A DNA stretch of 64,000 nucleotides from Polynucleobacter sp. 71A-WALBACH (GTDB lineage: Bacteria > Pseudomonadota > Gammaproteobacteria > Burkholderiales > Burkholderiaceae). Each line of letters starts with the position of its first letter. The stretch's first letter is position 1. Positions 1 through 9,561 of this stretch are shown piece by piece. Both the position numbers and the translations under genes were made by a program. The stretch spans positions 1-64,000 of the forward strand of contig NZ_JACVOP010000003.1 of assembly GCF_018882365.1 (NCBI RefSeq), given 5' to 3'. The notes beneath the pieces were generated by a model. It did not search any database. It saw only the letters and a program-made list of their open reading frames with translations, and was not told the DNA's origin.

Positions 1-2
1 AC

Positions 3-116
3 TCTCAAGCCAAGCTCAATGCAGTGGCAAGACAACTCAATGAACGACCTAGAAAAACACTAAACTATCAAACACCGGCAGAACGTTTTGCCCAATCTGT
101 TGCATCGACGGGTTGA
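3..116 (+). pseudogene. IS30-family transposase, C-terminal end (cut by window edge)
   Basis: An open frame enters from the left edge and stops with TGA at 114-116. The 37 visible residues include LNERPRKTLNYQTPAERF, the well-known C-terminal signature of IS30-family DDE transposases. Only the tail is visible, so I cannot tell whether the element is intact to the left. It lies just outside the left boundary of the tRNA-Asn island and is probably a separate insertion. No clear terminal inverted repeat is recognised downstream. Confidence 0.7.
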
Positions 117-336
117 AATCAAGGTCGGTAGCTGTCACTCATTTTTAAAAGATCTTTTTTGTAAATACTGGCTGGTGCAGCTATATAAATGGAAGGGTTT
201 TAGCCCACCCCCCATGCCTTAATGCCAGAGAACTAAATCACAGGTATTTCTTGCATTTAATCTCAATGAGGTAACTTTTAGATGATTGCCGTCATGAGCT
301 TGATGTTGTCCATACGTTGTCTGTGGGCCAGAAAGT

Positions 337-373
337 AAAAAAGCCTTCGGAGCGATTAACTCTGAAGGCTTTT
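337..373. terminator. Strong hairpin terminator at the left island edge
   Basis: A run AAAAAGCCTTCGGAG pairs with CTCTGAAGGCTTTT across a 7-nt loop, giving a long GC-centred stem with A and T tracts on its two sides, so it could work in both directions. It ends a few bases before the 51-bp repeat at 377. No complete gene is visible on its left, apart from the IS30 tail. Confidence 0.6.
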
Positions 374-376
374 ACT

Positions 377-427
377 TATTTGGCTCCTCGACCTGGGCTC
401 GAACCAGGGACCTACGGATTAACAGTC
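377..427. repeat. Left attachment site: orphan 3' part of tRNA-Asn (51-bp direct repeat)
   Basis: These 51 bases are identical to 37558-37608, which cover the 3' part of the intact tRNA-Asn gene from CCA through the anticodon. After base 427 the sequence diverges, so this copy has no 5' half and cannot make a tRNA. A partial tRNA repeat at the far end of a region carrying a tRNA-adjacent tyrosine integrase is the standard footprint of site-specific integration. The next 208 bases (428-635) hold no gene that I can support. Confidence 0.92.
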
Positions 428-635
428 ACTTTCTTGACTCCTGAGCGCTCATTCTTACACGGATTTACGCAGATTGACAACGATTAATTTCTGAACTGGT
501 CAGAAGAATTTTTAAGGGGAAGGTGGCCCTGGCCAAATTAAATTTAGTTAACCAATATTTGACAGGGGCTTACATTCTTAGATCACGATTCATCTAGAGG
601 CATCAACATTGGTCAAGGACAGATAGTACTAAATA

Positions 636-2501
636 TCAATCCAAGGTGTAATGTTTGGATATATCGCGTACCGCCCCCTTGTCGGCTGAGGTAGCAAAGA
701 ATGCATAAGCCTTTAACGCTGATGAAATCTTGCGGGGGCGTTGATTTTTAGGTTTCCAACCCAATTTATCTTGCTCGCCCCGTCGTTTTTCTAATTCATC
801 ATCGTTTACCAATAGATTGATGGTGCGATTGGGTATGTCAATCCGAATGCGATCACCATTACGTACTAGACCAATGGCACCACCGGCAGCGGCTTCAGGG
901 GAGCAATGGCCAATAGATAGGCCCGATGTCCCTCCGGAGAAGCGGCCATCAGTTAGTAATGCACATGTCTTGCCTAGACCTTTCGATTTGATATAGCTTG
1001 TGGGATAGAGCATTTCTTGCATCCCGGGACCGCCCTTCGGTCCTTCATAGCGAACTACAACAACATCTCCGGCGATAACCTTGTCTTTTAAGATATTTTC
1101 TACTGCCTCTTCTTGGGATTCGACGACATGGGCCGAACCTTCAAAAACTAGCAAGCTGTCGTCGACCCCTGCCGTTTTAACAACGCAACCATCAAGCGCA
1201 ATATTGCCGCGAAGAACAGCTAAACCACCTTGCTTGCTGTATGCATTTTCGAGGGAGCGAATACAACCCTCGGTACGATCTAAATCTAGATTAGGCCAAC
1301 GAGTATGTTGGCTAAATGCCACCTGTGAAGGAACCCCTCCAGGACCCGCCATGTAAAAAGTTTTAACTTTATCACTTGGGTTGCGCGCAATATCCCATTG
1401 GTCTAAAGCATCTTTTAGGGTTCTGGTGTGCACGGTGGGGACATCGGCGTGAAGTTTTCCTGCACGATCAAGCTCACCCAAGATGGCCATGATGCCGCCA
1501 GCGCGATGCACATCTTCAATGTGATATTTATTGGTGTTTGGAGCAACTTTACATAGTTGCGGAATAGTTTTTGATATGCGATCAATATCAGCCAAGGTGA
1601 AATTAATTTCACCTTCTTGAGCTATTGCAAGTAAATGCAGAATCGTATTGGTCGAGCCTCCCATTGCAATATCTAAGGCGATCGCATTTTCAAAAGCCTT
1701 TACGCCCATTGAGCGCGGTAATATGGATGCATCATCCTGCTCGTAATATTGCTTGGCTAATGCAACAATACGATGACCTGCTTGTTTAAATAATTGCTCT
1801 CGATCAGCATGAGTAGCCACTACCGTTCCGTTTCCTGGCAATGAAAGCCCTAGTGCTTCAGTTAGGCAGTTCATCGAATTTGCGGTAAACATACCCGAGC
1901 AGGAACCACAAGTTGGACAAGCAGAGCGCTCTGCTTCGGCTAGATCTGCATCAGATACGTTGGAATCAGCAGCCATCACCATCGCGTCAATTAAGTCGAG
2001 CTTTACCATTTCAATGGTTTGGGTTTTGGGGTTGGTTAAGGTGGCTTTGCCAGCCTCCATTGGGCCGCCCGATACAAAAATTACGGGAATATTAAGGCGC
2101 ATTGCCGCCATTAACATTCCAGGCGTAATTTTGTCGCAATTAGAGATGCAGACAAGCGCATCTGCGCAATGAGCATTCACCATGTATTCAACGCTATCGG
2201 CAATTAAGTCACGGCTTGGCAGGCTATAGAGCATGCCATCATGCCCCATTGCTATGCCATCATCTACTGCGATGGTATTAAATTCTTTTGCAACCCCGCC
2301 AGCAGCTTCGATTTCACGAGCAACCAATTGACCTAGATCTTTCAAGTGCACGTGACCAGGGACGAACTGAGTAAATGAATTGGCTATGGCAATAATTGGC
2401 TTATCGAAATCGCCATCCTTCATTCCGGTAGCGCGCCAGAGTGAGCGGGCTCCAGCCATATTTCGGCCATGTGTAGTAGTGCGTGAGCGATATGCAGGCA
2501 T
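636..2501 (-). CDS. ilvD: Dihydroxy-acid dehydratase (long type)
   Basis: 621 residues, the size of the E. coli IlvD type. It dehydrates 2,3-dihydroxy-3-methylacids to 2-oxoacids in valine/isoleucine synthesis. The iron-sulfur and catalytic signatures are present: [10 protein letters not shown] with Cys122, and [19 protein letters not shown] with Cys195, Cys198 and Cys201. The start ATG at 2501 gives the usual [19 protein letters not shown] beginning. It is the first gene inside the left island edge, so it is likely an accessory copy beside a chromosomal one; I cannot verify that from this window. The downstream SDR gene is transcribed in the same direction, 86 bases upstream. In this context it might act on a 2,3-dihydroxy acid in a degradative route feeding the 2-oxoacid dehydrogenase at 4059-8035. 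That role is inference. Confidence 0.93.
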   Translation of the reverse strand: MPAYRSRTTTHGRNMAGARSLWRATGMKDGDFDKPIIAIANSFTQFVPGHVHLKDLGQLVAREIEAAGGVAKEFNTIAVDDGIAMGHDGMLYSLPSRDLIADSVEYMVNAHCADALVCISNCDKITPGMLMAAMRLNIPVIFVSGGPMEAGKATLTNPKTQTIEMVKLDLIDAMVMAADSNVSDADLAEAERSACPTCGSCSGMFTANSMNCLTEALGLSLPGNGTVVATHADREQLFKQAGHRIVALAKQYYEQDDASILPRSMGVKAFENAIALDIAMGGSTNTILHLLAIAQEGEINFTLADIDRISKTIPQLCKVAPNTNKYHIEDVHRAGGIMAILGELDRAGKLHADVPTVHTRTLKDALDQWDIARNPSDKVKTFYMAGPGGVPSQVAFSQHTRWPNLDLDRTEGCIRSLENAYSKQGGLAVLRGNIALDGCVVKTAGVDDSLLVFEGSAHVVESQEEAVENILKDKVIAGDVVVVRYEGPKGGPGMQEMLYPTSYIKSKGLGKTCALLTDGRFSGGTSGLSIGHCSPEAAAGGAIGLVRNGDRIRIDIPNRTINLLVNDDELEKRRGEQDKLGWKPKNQRPRKISSALKAYAFFATSADKGAVRDISKHYTLD

Positions 2502-2587
2502 TTGATTTAATAAAAATTAAAGGTTTATAGGAAAATTCTAAGAGAGTGTGGAGGTTTTAAATTTTGGTGGCACGTCTAAAAAGCGCA

Positions 2588-3349
2588 TTAGCCCCTGCCG
2601 ACAAAGGGCATGTTCGTCGCCATGATGGTCATGGAGAGGATATTGCTCTCAAGCGGCAGTTGTGCCATGTGCAACACAGCTTCTCCTACATGATCTACAT
2701 CCATACGCGGTTCGACCTTGATAGATTGATCGGCTTGCAGGATTCCAGCGGCCATACGTTCTGTCATTTCTGTCGCGGCGTTGCCAATGTCAATTTGACC
2801 GCAAGCGATATTGAAAGGGCGCCCATCGAGTGCAATAGTTTTAGTTAGGCCGCTAATGGCGTGTTTAGTGGCTGTGTAGGGCGCAGACATTGGCCTGGGG
2901 GCATGAGCGGAGATAGAGCCATTGTTAATAATTCTGCCGCCTTGGGGGGATTGTGCTTTCATCATGCGGATCGCTTCTTGCGAACATAGAAAAGCGCCAC
3001 ATAAATTTGCATTCACTACATCCATCCATTGTTGATACGTCAAATCTTCCATGGGAATAGCTGGGGCGCCGATGCCGGCATTGTTAAAAAGAACATCAAT
3101 GCGACCAAATTTATCTTTGATGGTGGCAAACAGTTTTTTAACTTGGTCAGGGTTTCCGACATCGCAAGATAGAGCTAAGCAGTCTTCTGACGAACCGCCA
3201 ATATCGGTGATTGCCTTTTGTAGCTTTTCTAGATTACGTCCAGTCAGTACCACCTTGTAATCACCATGTAATAAGGCTTTGGCAGCTGCTCTGCCAATTC
3301 CTACGCCTGCTCCGGTAACTAGTGCGACTTTAGTATTTGCTTGATTCAT
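2588..3349 (-). CDS. Short-chain dehydrogenase/reductase
   Basis: 253 residues, the classical SDR length. It has the cofactor motif TGAGVGIG (residues 12-19), NNAG (89-92), a serine near 145-147 and the catalytic YTATK with Tyr158 and Lys162. It should interconvert an alcohol and a ketone with NAD(P) in the cytoplasm; the substrate cannot be read from sequence. It lies between ilvD and the Lrp-type regulator, all on the minus strand with gaps of about 86 and 108 bases, so co-transcription is plausible but not proven. The late part ([17 protein letters not shown]) carries the usual substrate-loop region. Confidence 0.88.
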   Translation of the reverse strand: MNQANTKVALVTGAGVGIGRAAAKALLHGDYKVVLTGRNLEKLQKAITDIGGSSEDCLALSCDVGNPDQVKKLFATIKDKFGRIDVLFNNAGIGAPAIPMEDLTYQQWMDVVNANLCGAFLCSQEAIRMMKAQSPQGGRIINNGSISAHAPRPMSAPYTATKHAISGLTKTIALDGRPFNIACGQIDIGNAATEMTERMAAGILQADQSIKVEPRMDVDHVGEAVLHMAQLPLESNILSMTIMATNMPFVGRG

Positions 3350-3457
3350 GTTGGTCTTTCTAAATTTTGTCTCAAATAAATTTTATATTGTTAAAGCAAA
3401 AGCTATGACAAACCTAAGTTAATGAATACCTTATGTGTGATGTAAATTTACTCGGCT

Positions 3458-3922
3458 TCATTTTGGTAATGGTAAAGCAGTTTTGTAGCGAACTTGTTTT
3501 AGCGCAAAGCTTGAGCGAATCTTCTCAATGCCGGATATGGGTGTGAGTTGCTCTAGAATAAATTTTTCCAAGGTGCCCATGTCAGCAACCGCTACACGAA
3601 TGAGATAGTCACTATCTCCAGTCATGAGGTAGCACTCCATAACTTCATCATGCTCCGAGATGCGTTTCTCAAATTCTGCTAACGCTTCTTTGGATTGCTC
3701 TTTTAAGCTAATTGAAATAAAGACATTGAGACCAAGACCTAGAACCTTGGGGTCGGCTAGTGCAACATAGTTTCTGATAACCCCTTTGTCTTTCAGTGCT
3801 TTGACGCGCATAAGGCAGGGCGACGGGGATAAATGCACACGTTTTGCCAACTCTACATTGCTGTGGGAGCTGTCATTTTGTAGTTCATTTAATATTCTGA
3901 TATCTATGGTATCTAATTTCAT
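3458..3922 (-). CDS. Lrp/AsnC-family transcriptional regulator
   Basis: 154 residues with an N-terminal winged helix (DIRILNELQNDSSHSNVELA, then VHLSPSPCLMRVKALKDKGVI) and a C-terminal RAM/AsnC ligand-binding domain (ending in SGIEKIRSSFALKQVRY). Such proteins sense amino acids or 2-oxoacids as octamers. It is transcribed divergently from the E2-aceE pair, with 136 bases between. That gap holds a 17-bp palindrome at 3947-3963 very close to the E. coli Lrp consensus, so self-regulation and control of the dehydrogenase operon are likely. A similar promoter with the same palindrome occurs at 14349-14396. Confidence 0.93.
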   Translation of the reverse strand: MKLDTIDIRILNELQNDSSHSNVELAKRVHLSPSPCLMRVKALKDKGVIRNYVALADPKVLGLGLNVFISISLKEQSKEALAEFEKRISEHDEVMECYLMTGDSDYLIRVAVADMGTLEKFILEQLTPISGIEKIRSSFALKQVRYKTALPLPK

Positions 3923-3946
3923 ATAATTCCTTAAAAAGTTAATTTA

Positions 3947-3963
3947 TCAGCATTTTATGCTGA
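3947..3963. promoter_or_regulatory. Lrp-type operator palindrome in the regulator/E2 gap
   Basis: TCAGCATTTTATGCTGA is an inverted repeat lying 25 bases upstream of the Lrp-type start codon. The central 15 bases agree with the E. coli Lrp consensus YAGHAWATTWTDCTR at 14 of 15 positions by my count. Position between divergent genes fits control of both. Binding is not shown, only predicted. Confidence 0.65.
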
Positions 3964-4058
3964 AAATAAACAATTTGTACCAATAATTAGCATCCTATTT
4001 TGACTGGAATATTTCAAAATATCTCCCATATTCACTTTTGTTATTTGTTGGGGGGGCT

Positions 4059-5357
4059 TTGGCTATAGAAGTTGTTGTTCCCGATATTGGGGACTATCAA
4101 AACATTCCTGTGATTGAGGTCTTGGTGCAGATTGGTGACCAGATTGAAAAAGAGCAAGCCATTTTGACGTTAGAGTCGGACAAGGCAACAATGGATGTGC
4201 CTTCTTCTCATGCTGGTATTGTCAAAGAGATTAAGGTAAAGATTGGTGACCTGATTTCCCAAGGCGCCCCCGCTATCGTTCTTGAAGAATCTACTTCAAT
4301 AGCCGTTGAAAGCAATGAGTTGCTAAGAATTGAGCTAAGCGCTATAGAGGCAATCAATAAAGCCAAAGCAACTGAAGTGTTGAGTACTCCTCCCGAGTTA
4401 GCTCAGGAGGTAAAGTCAAATTCAAATGATGACGCTAAAAATAGAGGGTCTTGGGCCAGTCCTTCAGCTAGAAAATTTGCCCGTGAGTTTGGTGCTGATA
4501 TTAATAATATTTCAGGTAGCGGTCTCAATGGTCGAGTGACTAAAGAGGATATTCAGAAATTCATTAAAGACATTATGTCTTCTACTGGAAAAACTCCTGA
4601 AGCTCATAGGGCAGGGGTTTCAGGCCTAGACTTACTCCCTTGGCCTAAGGTAGATTTCACAAGGTTTGGAGAGGTTGAGTGTCAATCAAGAACTCGTATT
4701 CAGAAGGTTTCCGCCGCAAATCTGGCTCGCAATTGGGTCATGATTCCGGCGGTCACTTATCACGATGATGCAGATATTACTGATCTTGAGGCATTCCGAA
4801 TTCAGCTTAATCAAGAATCTAAAAAAGATGGCGTAAAACTTACGTTATTAGCCTTTTTAATTAAGTCCGTTGTTTCTGCATTAAAAAAATACCCCACATT
4901 CAATGCATCTCTTGATGGTGATGATCTCATTCTGAAGAAATATTTTCATATTGGATTTGCTGCGGATACAGAGAATGGCTTGGTCGTGCCGGTGGTTCGT
5001 GACGTGGATCAAAAAGGAGTTTTGGAAATTGCGCAGGAGACTGCTTCCCTAGCTAAGCTAGCTCGCGAAGGAAGGTTGAAGCCTGACCAAATGCAGGGGG
5101 CAAGCTTTACGATTTCTTCATTGGGCGGCATTGGTGGCACATACTGTGCGCCGATTATAAATGCCCCTGAGGTGGCTATTTTGGCCGTAAATAAGTCCGT
5201 TATAAAACCGGTCTGGGACGGGGCCCAGATTGTTCCTCGCCTCATTTGTCCGCTATCCATGACCGCGGATCATCGCGTGATTGATGGCGCCTTAGCAACT
5301 CACTTCACTACATACCTCACTCAGCTGTTGACTGATTTTCGCAAGGTAGTTTTATAA
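4059..5357 (+). CDS. aceF: Dihydrolipoamide acyltransferase (E2) of a 2-oxoacid dehydrogenase
   Basis: 432 residues from a TTG start at 4059, preceded by a G-run (4050-4056) as ribosome site; this gives MAIEVVVPDIGDYQ, the standard beginning of pyruvate dehydrogenase E2. A TTG at 4038 would add seven unconserved residues. There is one lipoyl domain (Lys42 in ESDKATMDV), a peripheral subunit-binding domain (WASPSARKFAREFG...GLNGRVTKEDIQKFI), and a catalytic domain ending in DHRVIDG with His405. It transfers the acyl group from lipoate to CoA. It precedes aceE, the reverse of the usual order, and no E3 gene is nearby, so it must borrow the cell's dihydrolipoamide dehydrogenase. It is probably a paralog of a housekeeping copy. 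Confidence 0.9.
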   Translation: MAIEVVVPDIGDYQNIPVIEVLVQIGDQIEKEQAILTLESDKATMDVPSSHAGIVKEIKVKIGDLISQGAPAIVLEESTSIAVESNELLRIELSAIEAINKAKATEVLSTPPELAQEVKSNSNDDAKNRGSWASPSARKFAREFGADINNISGSGLNGRVTKEDIQKFIKDIMSSTGKTPEAHRAGVSGLDLLPWPKVDFTRFGEVECQSRTRIQKVSAANLARNWVMIPAVTYHDDADITDLEAFRIQLNQESKKDGVKLTLLAFLIKSVVSALKKYPTFNASLDGDDLILKKYFHIGFAADTENGLVVPVVRDVDQKGVLEIAQETASLAKLAREGRLKPDQMQGASFTISSLGGIGGTYCAPIINAPEVAILAVNKSVIKPVWDGAQIVPRLICPLSMTADHRVIDGALATHFTTYLTQLLTDFRKVVL

Positions 5358-5389
5358 AACTAGAACAGAGATAGCTTTCCGGAATATTT

Positions 5390-8035
5390 ATGAATGCACC
5401 AAATATTAAAAAACATTTAAACCTTGAACACATTGATGCGGATCCCGCAGAAACAGCGGAGTGGAACGAGGCGTTTATGGATCTTCTCGCATCTGGTGAT
5501 AGCGAGCGAGCTAAATTTATTTTGGATAATTTGCTTAAGTTAGCGAATAAGAACCAGGTAAATTGGGTTCCAGATTTAGTAACGCCCTATATCAACACCA
5601 TTCCAGTTGACGAGCAACCTGAATTTCCTGGCGATTTGGCAACAGAAGAAAAGTTGGCCTCACTCATGCGTTGGAATGCCCTGGCGATGGTGGCTAAAGC
5701 TAATGAAGCATATGGTGAGTTGGGTGGTCATATTGCCAGCTACGCAAGTGCTGCTGATTTATTTGAAGTGGGTTTCAATCATTTTTTTCGCGCTAGAAGT
5801 GAGGGCGGGGATTCCAAGGATCGCGGTGATTTAGTGTTCTTCCAGCCCCATAGCGCCCCGGGAGTTTATGCCCGTGCGTATTTGGAAGGAAGGTTGACTG
5901 AGAATGATCTTGCCCACTATAGGCGAGAAATCACTGCGCCTGAATCTGGAGCAAAGGGCTTATCTAGTTATCCCCATCCTTGGTTGATGCCCGATTTTTG
6001 GCAATTCCCAACAGGCTCAATGGGGATCGGCCCGATTAGTTCGATTTATCACGCGCGCTTTATGCGCTACCTCACAGATCGCAAATTATTGGACTGTACC
6101 ATCAGAAAAGTATGGGGCGTGTTTGGTGATGGCGAGATGGATGAGCCAGAAAGCATGAGTGCATTGACTTTGGCATCACGTGAAAAGCTCGATAACTTGG
6201 TTTGGGTGGTTAATTGCAACTTGCAACGTTTGGATGGGCCTGTGCGTGGCAACGGAAGGATTATTGATGAGCTTGAAAAGCTCTTTCGGGGCTCAGGTTG
6301 GAATGTGATTAAGTTAGTTTGGGGTAGTGATTGGGATGGTTTGTTCGCAAGAGACACTACCGGGGCCTTGGTTAAAGCGTTTGCGCAAACTGTTGATGGA
6401 CAAATGCAAACCTTTGCCGCAAAGGATGGCAGTTTTAATCGTAAAAACTTCTTTGGCCAAAATGAAGGGCTCGCCCGTTTAGCGCAAGGTATGACGGACG
6501 AACAGATTGACCGACTCAAACGAGGCGGTCATGATCTCGTCAAAATTTATGCCGCCTATCATGCCGCCGCAAACCATGTGGGTCAGCCCACGGTAATCCT
6601 GGCGCATACCAAAAAAGGGTATGGCATGGGTAATGCTGGTCAGGGAAAGATGACCACTCATAGTCAGAAGAAGTTAGATGATGAAGCTTTAATAGAGTAT
6701 CGCAATCGTTTTAATTTACCGTTAACCGATGAGCAGGCAACTAACCTCACCTTCTTTAGACCCGAGGAGGATAGTCATGAGTTGCAATATCTCAAGGAGC
6801 GGCGTATCAAGTTGGGCGGTCAATTACCTAAACGGTATTCGACTTGCGACAAAGTCAGCGTTCCACACATCAGCTCATATGCAGCATTTGCCATTAAAGC
6901 TGAAGAAAAAGAGATGTCGACCACGATGGCTTTTGTACGCATGCTCGGTAATCTACTGAAAGATAAGGAGCTTGGCTCCAAAGTGGTTCCGATTGTTGCC
7001 GATGAAGCGCGCACCTTTGGTATGGCTAATTTATTTAAGCAGATTGGAATTTACTCGAGCGTTGGCCAGCACTATGAGCCTGAGGATATTGGCTCCGTCT
7101 TAAGCTATCGCGAAGCTTTGGACGGGCAAATATTAGAGGAGGGTATTAGTGAGGCCGGTGCCATTGCGAGTTGGACGGCGGCCGCTACGAGTTATAGCGT
7201 GCATGGTGTCGCAATGCTGCCTTTTTACATTTACTACTCAATGTTTGGTTTCCAGAGAATTGGTGATGCGATTTGGGCGGCGGCAGATCAGCGGGCCCGA
7301 GGATTTTTGCTGGGAGCAACCTCTGGAAGAACAACCTTAGGTGGCGAAGGTCTACAGCATCAGGATGGCAGTAGCCAGTTGGTTGCAGCAACAATTCCTA
7401 ACTGTAAGGCCTATGACCCAGCATTTGCGGGTGAGTTGGCGGTCATTGTGGATCAAGGCATGCGCGACATGTTGGTAGATCAAAAAGACTTGTTCTACTA
7501 CATCACACTCATGAATGAAAACTATGCGCAGCCTGATTTACCAGAAAATGCTGCGAAGGGGGTAATACGGGGATGCTACAAGCTAAAAACTATTAAGGCT
7601 AAAAATGGCGCCAGCAAGTCATGTGTGACCTTATTGGGCTCTGGAGCCATCATGACGGAAGTATTAAAGGCGGCTGATGAATTAGCTAACGCTGGTGTTA
7701 ATGTGGACATCTTTAGTGTGACCAGTTGGAGTGAGTTATCAAGGGATGGCAAAACTAAGGAGCAGGCAAGATTTGCTGGAAATAAGGGCATTGGGAAGCC
7801 ATTTATTACCCAAGTGCTTGAGCAAAGCAGGGGTCCGATTATTGCTGCGACCGATTATGTACATGCCCTGCCAGAAAGTATTCGTGCTTATATTCCGGGG
7901 GGTAGGGATTACGTTACTCTCGGTACTGATGGTTTTGGCAGGAGTGATACTCGCGCTGCGTTACGTGAGTATTTCGGAGTCAATGCAGATAGTATTAGCA
8001 AGGTAGCAAAGGGGTCTTTGAAAAAATACTCTTAA
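5390..8035 (+). CDS. aceE: Pyruvate dehydrogenase E1 component, homodimeric type
   Basis: 881 residues, close to E. coli AceE (887). It shows the thiamine-diphosphate motif GDGEMDEPES at residues 246-255, followed by REKLDNLVWVVNCNLQRLDG, and the middle-domain stretch YYSMFGFQRIGDAIWAAADQ. The enzyme decarboxylates pyruvate, or possibly a close 2-oxoacid, and loads the acetyl group onto the E2 lipoyl arm. It starts 32 bases after the E2 gene and is surely in the same operon. Its location in an island beside an Lrp-type regulator suggests a conditional second pyruvate/2-oxoacid dehydrogenase. Substrate difference from a housekeeping enzyme cannot be decided here. Confidence 0.95.
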   Translation: MNAPNIKKHLNLEHIDADPAETAEWNEAFMDLLASGDSERAKFILDNLLKLANKNQVNWVPDLVTPYINTIPVDEQPEFPGDLATEEKLASLMRWNALAMVAKANEAYGELGGHIASYASAADLFEVGFNHFFRARSEGGDSKDRGDLVFFQPHSAPGVYARAYLEGRLTENDLAHYRREITAPESGAKGLSSYPHPWLMPDFWQFPTGSMGIGPISSIYHARFMRYLTDRKLLDCTIRKVWGVFGDGEMDEPESMSALTLASREKLDNLVWVVNCNLQRLDGPVRGNGRIIDELEKLFRGSGWNVIKLVWGSDWDGLFARDTTGALVKAFAQTVDGQMQTFAAKDGSFNRKNFFGQNEGLARLAQGMTDEQIDRLKRGGHDLVKIYAAYHAAANHVGQPTVILAHTKKGYGMGNAGQGKMTTHSQKKLDDEALIEYRNRFNLPLTDEQATNLTFFRPEEDSHELQYLKERRIKLGGQLPKRYSTCDKVSVPHISSYAAFAIKAEEKEMSTTMAFVRMLGNLLKDKELGSKVVPIVADEARTFGMANLFKQIGIYSSVGQHYEPEDIGSVLSYREALDGQILEEGISEAGAIASWTAAATSYSVHGVAMLPFYIYYSMFGFQRIGDAIWAAADQRARGFLLGATSGRTTLGGEGLQHQDGSSQLVAATIPNCKAYDPAFAGELAVIVDQGMRDMLVDQKDLFYYITLMNENYAQPDLPENAAKGVIRGCYKLKTIKAKNGASKSCVTLLGSGAIMTEVLKAADELANAGVNVDIFSVTSWSELSRDGKTKEQARFAGNKGIGKPFITQVLEQSRGPIIAATDYVHALPESIRAYIPGGRDYVTLGTDGFGRSDTRAALREYFGVNADSISKVAKGSLKKYS

Positions 8036-8091
8036 AATAATTTTTTGAAGACTGCGAATTTATTACCATTAAAACAACTGGAGATTTTTAG

Positions 8092-9429
8092 ATGTCCCTT
8101 ATTCAGAAGCTTAAAGCGCGCGCGGTAAATAATAACCCTGTGCGTGTAGGCATTATTGGTGCCGGTAAATTTGGTTCAATGTATCTATCGCAAGCGCCAC
8201 GAACTGCGGGAATTCATTTGGTTGCAGTTGCGGATCTTTCTCCTGATCGTGCAAAAGAATCACTTGCTCGCGTTGGTTGGGATGCGCCTCGTTACAGTGC
8301 AACCTCATTTCAAGATGCCATTAAGTCAGGCGCTACTTTTGTAACGGACGATGCGGAGAAGATGATTTCCAGTGAGCACATTGATATCGTGATCGATGCG
8401 ACCGGTAGCCCAGCTGCTGGTATTCGCCATGCTTTACTCTGTTTTGATCACCATAAACACATCATTATGGTGAATGTTGAAGCTGATGTGTTGGCGGGGC
8501 CTCTGCTTGCGCGTAAGGCGGCAGAAGCTGGCGTGATTTATTCCATGGCTTCTGGTGATCAACCTGCTCTGATTGCAGAGTTGGTTGATTGGGCGCGAAC
8601 TATCGGGCTGGAAGTCGTTTGTGCGGGTAAAGGTACAAAGTATTTACCCATCTACCATCAATCCACCCCCGATACCGTATGGGGACACTATGGTTTTTCA
8701 AAAGGGCAGGTTGCTGGTGGTGATTTTAATGCACAAATGTTCAATTCATTTTTGGATGGTACTAAGTCTGCTCTCGAGATGGCTGCTGTATCCAATGCTT
8801 GTGATTTAACTCCGCCAAGCAAGGGCTTAGCGTTTCCTCCATGTGGAGTGGATGACTTGCCTCATATCTTTCGCCCGATTTCGGAAGGTGGGATTCTGAA
8901 TCAAAAAGGAACGGTTGAAGTGGTGTCTTCTGTAGAGAGAGATGGTCGTCCTGTATTTAGGGATTTGCGTTGGGGCGTATTCGCTGTTTTCGAGGCCCCC
9001 AGTCAATATGTAATTGATTGTTTTTCTCAGTACGGTTTAAAAACTGACAGCACCGGTAAATACGCAGCGATGTATAAGCCTTATCACTTAATTGGGTTGG
9101 AGCTTGGTATTTCCGTTGCAAGTATTGCGGTTCGCGGCGAAGCTACTGGGGCAACTGGCGAGTGGAGAGGTGATGTCGTTGCTACTGCTAAGCGGACGTT
9201 AAAGGCGGGAGAGAAATTAGATGGTGAGGGCGGCTTTACGGTTTACGGAAAGCTCATGACAGCTGTGGATTCATTAAAGCTGGGCGCCTTACCAATTGGC
9301 TTGGCTCACAATATGGTTCTGAAAAATGACATTCCTGTGGGTAGTCCAGTTTGCTGGACTGATGTGGATTACGATGCCACCAAGCAAGCTATCGCATTCC
9401 GTCGGGAAATGGAGAGGGCATTTAGTTAG
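8092..9429 (+). CDS. NAD(P)-binding oxidoreductase with C-terminal SAF domain
   Basis: 445 residues. The N-terminal half is a homoserine-dehydrogenase/Gfo-Idh-type Rossmann fold with VGIIGAGKFGSMYL (about residues 19-32) and IDIVIDATGSPAAG. The C-terminal part (ATAKRTLKAGEKLDGEGG onward) is a SAF/antifreeze-like domain. This family is usually labelled homoserine dehydrogenase-like or Gfo/Idh/MocA and is often found in sugar-acid or branched polyol catabolic clusters; the reaction is not established for most members. It follows aceE by 56 bases and probably shares its transcript. It has no signal peptide, so it acts in the cytoplasm. Confidence 0.8.
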   Translation: MSLIQKLKARAVNNNPVRVGIIGAGKFGSMYLSQAPRTAGIHLVAVADLSPDRAKESLARVGWDAPRYSATSFQDAIKSGATFVTDDAEKMISSEHIDIVIDATGSPAAGIRHALLCFDHHKHIIMVNVEADVLAGPLLARKAAEAGVIYSMASGDQPALIAELVDWARTIGLEVVCAGKGTKYLPIYHQSTPDTVWGHYGFSKGQVAGGDFNAQMFNSFLDGTKSALEMAAVSNACDLTPPSKGLAFPPCGVDDLPHIFRPISEGGILNQKGTVEVVSSVERDGRPVFRDLRWGVFAVFEAPSQYVIDCFSQYGLKTDSTGKYAAMYKPYHLIGLELGISVASIAVRGEATGATGEWRGDVVATAKRTLKAGEKLDGEGGFTVYGKLMTAVDSLKLGALPIGLAHNMVLKNDIPVGSPVCWTDVDYDATKQAIAFRREMERAFS

Positions 9430-9561
9430 TGAGGCTTTTCTCGTCATGGGGCTAGCGTTATCTCCAGGTTAAAAAAGATTTTTATTTTTTTGTTGGCTGC
9501 ACCATCTGTAAGAGTTGTTTTGATAAAAATGGTTTGTATTAAAAATTTATTAGGAGGCATT

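Noticed and set aside
381-427. A second tRNA-Asn gene
   Set aside because: Sequence past the anticodon does not continue as a tRNA, so it is only the 3' part.
1081-1356. Open frame on the plus strand inside ilvD
   Set aside because: It is opposite to strongly conserved ilvD coding sequence and has no resemblance to a protein family. The same holds for the other frames opposite aceE, parC and thiC.
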